Positions 6,929-11,680 of a stretch of 11,680 nucleotides of DNA are shown here, in pieces. Source of the DNA: an uncultured Desulfotignum sp. (GTDB lineage: Bacteria > Desulfobacterota > Desulfobacteria > Desulfobacterales > Desulfobacteraceae); assembly GCA_937951975.1 (NCBI GenBank), contig CALGAJ010000002.1, positions 1 to 11,680 on the forward strand, read 5' to 3'. The notes under the pieces were generated by a model. That model saw only the letters and a list, made by a program, of their open reading frames with translations. It ran no database searches and was not told the origin of the DNA. Each line of letters opens with the position of its first letter. Position 1 is the stretch's first letter. Position numbers and translations under genes: made by a program.

Positions 6929-7570
6929 TTAATTCTTGCAGGGCACCCGTTCAAACCGGGGCATGTTGATGTCGATCCATTCCAGGATCTTGTCCATCTC
7001 TTGTACCATTTGTTTTAAAGCGATGCCCCGGTGGCTCACCTGTGCTTTTTGTTCCATGGGCACCTGGGCAAAAGTTTTGCCGAACTCCGGGAAATAAAAC
7101 AGGGGATCATATCCAAATCCGTTGTCACCGGCCGGCTCCCTTGTGATGATCCCTTCGCACCGGCCTTCATAGGTCAGGGCCGCTCCGGTGGGAACGGCAA
7201 TGGAGATCACGCATTCAAAGGCGGCTTTCCGGTTGTCATGGGGTGCCAGGTCTTTGAGCAGTCTGGCCACATTGTCGGCATCGGTGGCATCGTCTCCGGC
7301 ATACCGGGCGGATCGCACCCCCGGGGCCCCGTCCAGGGCTTCCACACACAGGCCGGAATCGTCGGCCATGGCCGGATATCCCAGGATTCTGGCCGTGAAC
7401 GCGGCTTTTTTGTAGGCATTGTCGTCAAAGGTGGCACCATCCTCTATCACCGGCGGAATGGGGCCGAAATCGGTCAGGTTTTTGATATCCAAAGGGAAAT
7501 CTTTTAAAAGGGACTGGATCTCACGGGTTTTGCCTTTGTTGGTGGTGGCCAGCACCAGAATCTGTTTCAA
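6929..7570 (-). CDS. rdgB: RdgB/HAM1 family dITP/XTP pyrophosphatase
   Basis: This 213-residue protein has every signature of the non-canonical purine NTP pyrophosphatase family: TTNKGKTRE (9-17), F49DDNAYKKA, the catalytic and metal region ADDSGLCVEALDGAPGVRSARYAG (69-92), GFGYDPLF (151-158) and SHRG (179-182). The enzyme hydrolyses dITP, XTP and ITP to monophosphates and keeps deaminated purines out of DNA and RNA. The start codon is TTG at 7570, with AGGAG 8 bases upstream and no in-frame ATG at a usable place. Initiation may therefore be modest. The tail is a little longer than in typical family members of about 200 residues. It is the first gene of the four-gene minus operon and follows a good promoter at 7623-7651. 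Confidence 0.95.
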   Translation of the reverse strand: MKQILVLATTNKGKTREIQSLLKDFPLDIKNLTDFGPIPPVIEDGATFDDNAYKKAAFTARILGYPAMADDSGLCVEALDGAPGVRSARYAGDDATDADNVARLLKDLAPHDNRKAAFECVISIAVPTGAALTYEGRCEGIITREPAGDNGFGYDPLFYFPEFGKTFAQVPMEQKAQVSHRGIALKQMVQEMDKILEWIDINMPRFERVPCKN

Positions 7571-7719
7571 TGGGAAAACTCCTGTGGCTTGAAATTTTTT
7601 ATTCGGGCATTAGTATGTGATCAGTATAAGGCCATGTCATGTGTTTGTAAAGGCGGCCTTGTTCATCACAGACAACATGAAAAATAATTGTGAACCTGTT
7701 CCAACGGAGGTGTCGATAC
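7571..7719. other. Divergent intergenic region, rdgB / DUF3786 gene
   Basis: These 149 bases hold the minus promoter of the rdgB operon. For the plus-strand DUF3786 gene two weak candidates are seen: TTGAAA (7589-7594) with TAGTAT (7611-7616), and TTGTTC (7659-7664) with AATAAT (7683-7688). The second is better placed for a short leader. The GGAGG at 7706-7710 is the ribosome binding site of the DUF3786 gene. Confidence 0.5.
7623..7651 (-). promoter_or_regulatory. Sigma-70 type promoter of the rdgB operon
   Basis: On minus, TTTACA (7651-7646) and TATACT (7628-7623) are separated by exactly 17 bases, each matching the consensus at five of six positions. This is the best promoter match I see in the window. 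Transcription would start near 7616, giving a leader of about 45 bases before the TTG start codon. Confidence 0.7.
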
Positions 7720-8547
7720 ATGTTTGCCAATGCCATGGAAGTGTTCAAGCTCCTGGATAAATCCAACTGCAGAGACTGCAATGAAGCCACCTGTCTGGCG
7801 TTTGCGTCAAAAGTGTTTTTAGGGCAAAGAGATCTGTCCGACTGTACCCACCTGGAGCCCGAGGTGATTGCCAAATACGGTCACACACCCAGAAAAGGCG
7901 CCAAGCCCGGGGAATCGGACTATGAACGGGAACTGGCCGCCATGCAGGAACGGGTCAAAGAGATCGACCTGGAGGAGGCGGCCGGCCGGACCGGCGGCTG
8001 GTTTGACGGAAAGTGGCTGACGCTCCGGATATTCGGCAAACCGTTTTCCGTGAACCGGGAAGGGCGGTTCAAATCGGATCTGCATATCAACCCCTGGATC
8101 ACCGGTCCGGTGCTGACCTATGTGCTGGAAAGCAAAGGAACCCCCGTCACCGGCGAATGGGTCCCGTTCAGAGAACTGGCCGGTGCCCGGGAGCTGAATG
8201 GTTTATATATGAAACGCACGGAAGAACCCTTGAAAAAGATTGCAGATACCTATCCGGATCTGTTCGAGGACCTGGGCTTTATTTTCAACGGAAAAGAGAT
8301 CGAAGAACAGTATCAGTCCGATATTTCCATGGTGCTGTATCCTTTGCCCCTGGTGCCCGTGATGATCTGTTACTGGAAACCGGATGACGGCCTGGAGTCA
8401 GACCTGCACCTGTTTTATGACAAGAGCACATCCGACAACGGAGGCAGTGACATGGTGTTCCGCCTGACCGCAGGGATTGTCCAGATGTTTGAAAAACTGG
8501 CCAAAACCCATGGCTGGAGCGCGGCGGTCGAAGCAGCCGACCGTTGA
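7720..8547 (+). CDS. Fe-S motif plus DUF3786 domain protein
   Basis: This 275-residue protein has a short N-terminal cysteine motif, C17-x2-C20-x4-C25-x16-C42, in the context NCRDCNEATCLAFASKV. It resembles the putative 4Fe-4S module (PF04060 type) found in the corrinoid Fe-S subunit of acetyl-CoA synthase/CO dehydrogenase and related proteins. After it comes a globular region (about 95-265) of the DUF3786 type, with GGWFDGKWLTLRIFGK, INPWITGPVLTYVL and FYDKSTSDNGGSDMVFRL. A role in corrinoid or metal-centre chemistry is a guess from the motif. The ATG at 7720 is chosen over a GTG at 7690 because GGAGG lies 9 bases before it and the motif follows at once. There is no signal peptide. The gene may be monocistronic: the next plus-strand gene is more than 400 bases on, past a decayed fragment. 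Confidence 0.85.
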   Translation: MFANAMEVFKLLDKSNCRDCNEATCLAFASKVFLGQRDLSDCTHLEPEVIAKYGHTPRKGAKPGESDYERELAAMQERVKEIDLEEAAGRTGGWFDGKWLTLRIFGKPFSVNREGRFKSDLHINPWITGPVLTYVLESKGTPVTGEWVPFRELAGARELNGLYMKRTEEPLKKIADTYPDLFEDLGFIFNGKEIEEQYQSDISMVLYPLPLVPVMICYWKPDDGLESDLHLFYDKSTSDNGGSDMVFRLTAGIVQMFEKLAKTHGWSAAVEAADR

Positions 8548-8619
8548 CATTGGGCTGGTATTTTTTACGGCAATGTGGCAAGGTGAAACTCTGTGAAAAT
8601 TTAAAGCGGAGTTGTCGAC

Positions 8620-8735
8620 ATGAAAGTGATACACTGGACAAAGTGCGAGGAAAAACAGATCGACCGGTTTCCTACAAAGAAGAACCGGTCGCAGAATTTG
8701 ACGGTGTAACCCGGGAGAAAATCAGATCCGGTTGA
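8620..8735 (+). pseudogene. Decayed N-terminal fragment of a cupin-like protein
   Basis: An ATG at 8620 with CGGAG about 9 bases upstream opens the peptide MKVIHWTKCEEKQIDRFP. In this frame it runs to a TAA at 8707-8709. In the +1 relative frame the sequence continues as YKEEPVAEFDGVTREKI and stops at 8733-8735. Adding one base near 8671-8673 joins the two frames into a 38-residue peptide. That peptide resembles the N-terminus of small single-domain cupin proteins (MKV.H.....E.......GVT.R). The metal-binding cupin core is absent, replaced by the 3' end of the convergent small gene. The similarity is from memory and short, so this is a moderate call. It could also be a chance ORF. Confidence 0.4.
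8661..8691. repeat. 9-bp perfect inverted repeat in the cupin-like fragment
   Basis: CGACCGGTT (8661-8669) and AACCGGTCG (8683-8691) are perfect complements around a 13-base loop. There is no T run after either arm, so it is not a classical intrinsic terminator. It could stabilise or block the 3' end of the DUF3786 transcript, or simply be an extra hairpin in a decaying sequence. It spans the inferred frameshift site. Confidence 0.5.
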
Positions 8736-8901
8736 TCGGTACATTGGCCAGCTGTTCTTCAAGATATTCATCCATCAGCTCTTTGTACCGGTTTTCAGGA
8801 AAGTTTCTGCTGCACGACCTGCAGCTGAAATAAATTTTGGTTCAGGTTCGCCGGATGTAAAGATTTCCGCCGCAGGCCGGGCATTTTTCTTTGATCTTCA
8901 T
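8722..8901 (-). CDS. Dual-CXXC small selenoprotein (UGA at 8842-8844 read as selenocysteine)
   Basis: Reading through one in-frame TGA (8844-8842) gives a 59-residue protein with C7-P-A-C10 and C27-R-S-C30, the putative selenocysteine U20 midway, and a C-terminal helix (RYKELMDEYLEEQLANV) ending at a TGA (8724-8722). The two CXXC pairs spaced like this suggest one zinc ribbon or a thiol/selenol redox centre. The downstream frame is clearly protein-like: it completes the second CXXC and an amphipathic helix. A SECIS-like stem-loop follows the UGA at the right distance. I recall an NCBI family called 'dual CXXC motif small (seleno)protein' with this architecture. The start is uncertain: ATG at 8901 and ATG at 8913 are both in frame and neither has a clear Shine-Dalgarno. 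The gene is divergent from the EFR1 ferredoxin. The alternative is a pseudogene broken by a nonsense mutation. Confidence 0.72.
8804..8830 (-). promoter_or_regulatory. Bacterial SECIS-like stem-loop
   Basis: On the minus-strand mRNA, GCUGCA (8825-8820) pairs with UGCAGC (8814-8809) around the five-base loop GGUCG (8819-8815). Below an A-A mismatch (8826/8808), UUUC (8830-8827) pairs with GAAA (8807-8804). The stem begins 11 bases after the UGA and the loop lies 22 bases after it. The E. coli fdhF SECIS has the same UGCAGGUC core at the loop, which is bound by SelB, and sits about 18 bases after its UGA. Together with ten base pairs of stem this is a strong match for a bSECIS element. Confidence 0.75.
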
Positions 8902-8971
8902 GACGCAGGTCATACAACAATTCGGATGATTTTTCAAATGCCTTTTTACACAAACAGGAGAAATAAAAACA

Positions 8972-9778
8972 ATGACCGATAAAAAGATCACGCTGGTATA
9001 TTTCAGCCCCACCGCCACCACCAAAACCGTGCTGGATGCCATCGCCAAGGGTACAGGCTATGCCGTGGACAGTTATGACATCACCTTGCCTGAAGCCAGA
9101 GAAAAGATCCCGCAAAAGCTGGACGCATCCCTGATCATTTTCGGGGCACCGGTTTACAGCGGCAGAGTGCCGAAGGTGGCGGCCGACTGTTTCAAACAGG
9201 TGGCGGCATCAAGGATCCCCGCCGTGCCGGTGGTGGTTTACGGGAACCGGGAATATGACGATGCGCTGCTGGAATTAAAAGATATCTGTATCCAGTGCGG
9301 AAGTGTTCCTGTGGCTGCCGGTGCGTTCATCGGCGAACATTCGTTTTCCACGCCCCCGGCCCCCATTGCCCCGGGCAGGCCGGATGAAACCGATCTGGCA
9401 TGTGCGGCTGAATTCGGCCGGAAGATCGGCCGTTTGCTGGAAACAACTGATCCGGACAAAGCAGCGGCTGAGTTTGTGGTGCCGGGAAACGTTCCCTATA
9501 AAAAACCCACGGTTGCCAAAGGCGTGCCTTTCATTGATGTGACAGACGACTGCACCGCCTGCGGCACCTGTGTGGCGGTGTGTCCGGTGGATGCGATCGA
9601 TGAAGAGGACGGGTTCTGCACGCTTGATGATATCTGTATTCATTGCTGCGCCTGTATCAAGGCCTGCCCCGAGTCCGCACGAATCATGAAGGAAGGTCCG
9701 TTCAAGGAGATTGCCGCCAAACTGAATCAGACCTGCGGGGTTCGAAAAGAGCCGGAAACATTTTTTGCCAAGATATAA
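8972..9778 (+). CDS. EFR1-type ferredoxin (flavodoxin-like domain plus two [4Fe-4S] clusters)
   Basis: This 268-residue protein has an N-terminal flavodoxin-like domain (about 1-165), with the FMN-phosphate loop SPTATTKT (12-19), GAPVYSGRVP (58-67) and VVVYGNREYDDALLEL (87-102). A C-terminal bacterial ferredoxin domain binds two [4Fe-4S] clusters: C194-x2-C197-x2-C200-x3-C204-P and C222-x2-C225-x2-C228-x3-C232-P, with an extra C226. There is no signal peptide. Such proteins carry electrons between flavin and Fe-S centres in anaerobes; the partner is unknown. The ATG at 8972 has AGGAG 11 bases upstream. It is divergent from the small selenoprotein gene, and the Lon-like protease follows 66 bases later on the same strand. 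Confidence 0.92.
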   Translation: MTDKKITLVYFSPTATTKTVLDAIAKGTGYAVDSYDITLPEAREKIPQKLDASLIIFGAPVYSGRVPKVAADCFKQVAASRIPAVPVVVYGNREYDDALLELKDICIQCGSVPVAAGAFIGEHSFSTPPAPIAPGRPDETDLACAAEFGRKIGRLLETTDPDKAAAEFVVPGNVPYKKPTVAKGVPFIDVTDDCTACGTCVAVCPVDAIDEEDGFCTLDDICIHCCACIKACPESARIMKEGPFKEIAAKLNQTCGVRKEPETFFAKI

Positions 9779-9844
9779 AAATAATCACCGACATGCCCGT
9801 AAAGATCGGGAAATGACCGCCCAAAAAAGGAAAACAATGTTTTG
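9779..9844 (+). promoter_or_regulatory. EFR1-Lon gap with Shine-Dalgarno and a two-codon ORF
   Basis: AAAAAAGG (9823-9830) is the only ribosome binding site here. Six bases after it, ATG TTT TGA (9837-9845) forms a two-codon ORF whose stop shares its final A with the Lon-like start codon (TGATG). The real start is 14 bases from the Shine-Dalgarno, longer than ideal. CCCG/CGGG flanking TAAAGAT (near 9796-9810) could form a 4-bp hairpin but has no T tract, so read-through from the EFR1 gene is possible. Confidence 0.5.
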
Positions 9845-11680
9845 ATGAAAGCATATCGCGTCGACCCAGCGGATCTGGCCAGACAATGTCACAATGACCC
9901 TTTTGATTTCACCACCACAGCGGATCTATCGCCCCTGGACAGTGTCATCGGTCAGCGGCGGGCCGTGGAAGCGATCCATTTCGGGCTGAACATGAAAGGA
10001 CCGGGGTATCATATTTTCATCACCGGTTTGGAGGGCACCGGCAGAACCACCATCACCCGGGAAATTTTGACCACCCACGCCAAAAAACGGGAAACTCCGG
10101 AAGATTTGTGTCTGGTCAACAATTTTGAAAACCCGTATCAACCCAGGATCATGACGCTTCCCACTGGATCGGCGGTTTTTTTTTCAAATAAAATGACCCG
10201 ATTTATCGAGGTCCTGAAGACCAATCTGCCGCTGGCATTTGAACAAAAAACCTTTTTAGAGAAACAGGCCCGGGTGAAAAAAAAGATGGCAGAGACCCAG
10301 GACCGCATCATGTCAAAGGTGCAGGCGGCTGCCGAAAAAAAAGACATTGAAATTGTCCGCACGGATGAAGGGTACCAGGCGGTCCCGGTGCAGGACGGTG
10401 AACCGGTTTCTCCGGAAGCGTTTTCTGCCCTGGAACCGGAACGCCGTAAGACCATTGAAAAAGATCTGGCCGGGATACAGCGGCAGATGAAAGATGCGGT
10501 TGCGCAGATTCAGCAGCAGGCAAAAAAAATACAGCAGACATATCAGGACCTGCTGGTTGAAACCGCCGGTGCCTTGTTTTCCCGGGAGATGGATCTGTTG
10601 TTTACCGATTTCGAGGACCGGCCCCAGGCCCGCAAATTTCTGGAGGAGGCCAAAAAAGACCTGACAGACCATCTGCCGCTGTTGCTCAGCTCTCTGGATC
10701 CGGACACGGAGCAGGGGACAGAAACCGGTGAAATGCTGGCGTTTCTGGATAAGCGGTACCAGGTCAATGTTTTGGTGGATCGGCGGGGGGAACACGGGGC
10801 CCCGGTGATTTTTGAGCCGGCGCCCACATTTCAGAATCTGTTTGGAAAAATTGAAAAAATGACGGTGCAGGGGATGGCGTCCACTGATTTCACCATGGTG
10901 CAGGCCGGTTCGCTGCTGAGGGCGAACAAGGGGTTTCTGGTCCTGGAAATCGATGCGGTGTTGCGCCATCCTGAGGTCTGGGAGACCCTGAAAACCACGC
11001 TGCAGAACAAAAAGTTGTATATTCAGGACCCACCGGATCAGTCCGGGCCCGCCATGGCATCTTTGCGGCCTGACCCCATTGACCTGGATGTCAAAGTGGT
11101 GCTGGTGGGCGGATACGATATTTTCAGGGCTCTCCAGAACGCGGATCCCAAATTTAACAAGATTTTCAAGGTCCGGGCGGATTTTGATTATGAAGTGGAT
11201 GTCAGCAGTGAGACCCTGCTTAATTATGCCCGGTTCATCGCCCGGGCCTGCGAGATTGAAAGTCTGCCGGATTTTACTTCCTGCGGTGTGACCGCCGTTG
11301 TAGAGCACGGCAGCCGGATGGCGGAAAGTAAATACAAATTGTCCCTGCGGTTCGGGCGGATTCTGGATCTGCTCAAGGAAGCCGCCTTTTGGGCCGGCCG
11401 GGATCAGGCAAAAGCCGTGCCCGCAGAACACGTGGCCCAGGCCTTGAATGCCTTCAGGTTCCGCCACAACCTGTATGAGGAAAAAGTCCAGGAAAAATAC
11501 GATGATCACTCCATTCTCATCGATCTCACCGGATCGGTAACAGGACAGGTCAATGCGCTGGCGGTCTACCAGGTGGGAGATCTGGCCTTTGGCCGACCTT
11601 CCCGGATCACGGCGGAATCCTACATGGGAAAGCCCGGTATCATCAATGTGGAGCATGAAGCCGATCTTTCCGGCCAGACC
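9845..11680 (+). CDS. Lon-like AAA+ ATP-dependent protease (AAA_32 type), 5' part
   Basis: There are 612 codons in the window and the gene runs off the right edge. It begins LDSVIGQRRAVEAIHFGLNMKG (about 31-52), followed by a P-loop GLEGTGRTT (61-69) in which Arg replaces the usual Lys, a form I believe is normal in this family. A long charged coiled-coil insert (about 130-245) follows. Then come a Walker B region LVLEIDAVLRHPEVWETLK, a sensor region VKVVLVGGYDIFRAL, an AAA lid and the start of the Lon protease domain (ILIDLTGSVTGQVNALAVYQVGDLAFG, AESYMGKPGIINVEHEADLSG). It resembles the LonB/YcbZ-like group with an AAA_32 domain and no Lon N-terminal substrate domain. The catalytic Ser and Lys should lie to the right of the window. 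ATG 9845 is favoured, with TTG 9842 as an alternative. A T9 run lies at 10186-10194. Confidence 0.9.
   Translation, partial: MKAYRVDPADLARQCHNDPFDFTTTADLSPLDSVIGQRRAVEAIHFGLNMKGPGYHIFITGLEGTGRTTITREILTTHAKKRETPEDLCLVNNFENPYQPRIMTLPTGSAVFFSNKMTRFIEVLKTNLPLAFEQKTFLEKQARVKKKMAETQDRIMSKVQAAAEKKDIEIVRTDEGYQAVPVQDGEPVSPEAFSALEPERRKTIEKDLAGIQRQMKDAVAQIQQQAKKIQQTYQDLLVETAGALFSREMDLLFTDFEDRPQARKFLEEAKKDLTDHLPLLLSSLDPDTEQGTETGEMLAFLDKRYQVNVLVDRRGEHGAPVIFEPAPTFQNLFGKIEKMTVQGMASTDFTMVQAGSLLRANKGFLVLEIDAVLRHPEVWETLKTTLQNKKLYIQDPPDQSGPAMASLRPDPIDLDVKVVLVGGYDIFRALQNADPKFNKIFKVRADFDYEVDVSSETLLNYARFIARACEIESLPDFTSCGVTAVVEHGSRMAESKYKLSLRFGRILDLLKEAAFWAGRDQAKAVPAEHVAQALNAFRFRHNLYEEKVQEKYDDHSILIDLTGSVTGQVNALAVYQVGDLAFGRPSRITAESYMGKPGIINVEHEADLSGQT

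Larger units (their letters stand above)
8548..8971. other. Gap between DUF3786 and EFR1 genes, with a decayed fragment and a hidden minus-strand gene
   Basis: No intact plus-strand gene lies here. The stretch contains a frameshifted cupin-like fragment on plus (8620-8735), a 9-bp inverted repeat inside it, the minus-strand UGA-containing small gene (8722-8901) and about 58 bases (8914-8971) shared by the divergent starts of that gene and the EFR1 ferredoxin. Bases 8548-8619 show nothing recognisable. Confidence 0.7.

Noticed and set aside
5707..6969. 420-codon plus-strand ORF opposite the radical SAM, nitroreductase and pyrophosphatase genes
   Set aside because: It crosses three well-supported minus-strand genes and their junctions. 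It is an antisense shadow produced by GC-rich codon use.
8661..8691. 9-bp inverted repeat as intrinsic terminator of the DUF3786 gene
   Set aside because: Neither strand has a T tract after the stem, and it lies over 110 bases after the stop. It is kept only as a repeat.
8795..9115. 106-codon minus-strand ORF covering part of the selenoprotein region
   Set aside because: It is in another frame, extends into the EFR1 gene and lacks the paired CXXC motifs.
10025..10051. P-loop Arg in place of Lys in the Lon-like protein as a sign of a dead ATPase
   Set aside because: GTGRTT at this place is, as far as I recall, usual in AAA_32 Lon-like proteases, so it is not evidence of loss of function.
10313..11656. 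447-codon minus-strand ORF opposite the Lon-like gene
   Set aside because: The plus strand carries clear Lon/AAA+ motifs through the whole stretch. The antisense product shows no domain pattern.

Overview
The window looks like chromosomal DNA of a sulfate-reducing deltaproteobacterium (Desulfobacterota), probably Desulfobacteraceae of the Desulfobacter/Desulfotignum kind. This is inferred from moderately high GC, from the gene families present (DUF6178-like, DUF3786 with an Fe-S motif, EFR1-type ferredoxin, B12-binding radical SAM with TPR tail, AAA_32 Lon-like protease) and from an apparent selenoprotein gene. No species is claimed. I see no rRNA, tRNA, CRISPR array, insertion sequence or phage gene.

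Layout. (1) 1-1667, minus strand: an RhlE-type DEAD-box RNA helicase followed 22 bases later by the start of an ADP-ribosylglycohydrolase-family gene that runs off the left edge. (2) 1668-1980: a non-coding divergent region with a candidate minus-strand promoter for the helicase and, on the plus strand, a clear intrinsic terminator that has no gene in front of it. (3) 1981-2763, plus: an exported DUF3108-type protein. (4) 2790-7570, minus: a tight four-gene operon, rdgB-like dITP/XTP pyrophosphatase, nitroreductase, B12-binding radical SAM/TPR protein and a DUF6178-like protein, with a good sigma-70 type promoter at 7623-7651. (5) 7720-8547, plus: a four-cysteine Fe-S plus DUF3786 protein. (6) 8548-8971: a decayed cupin-like fragment on plus and, convergent with it on minus, a 59-residue protein with two CXXC motifs interrupted by one in-frame UGA. 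(7) 8972-9778, plus: an EFR1-type flavodoxin/2[4Fe-4S] ferredoxin. (8) 9845-11680, plus: a Lon-like AAA+ protease, cut by the right edge before its catalytic residues.

The best find is the small gene at 8722-8901 on the minus strand. The reading frame continues through the UGA for 39 more codons, giving C7-x2-C10, U20, C27-x2-C30. Starting 11 bases after the UGA there is a stem-loop with a GGUCG apical loop, close to the bacterial SECIS of E. coli fdhF. I read this as a selenocysteine-encoding dual-CXXC mini-protein, which ordinary ORF calling would truncate or miss. It is divergent from the EFR1 ferredoxin and near the DUF3786 Fe-S gene, so 7.7-9.8 kb looks like a small redox and metal-centre neighbourhood. 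Other points of interest are a 10-base poly-C tract close to the DUF6178-like start codon, the orphan terminator before the DUF3108 gene, and a two-codon ORF that overlaps the Lon-like start.
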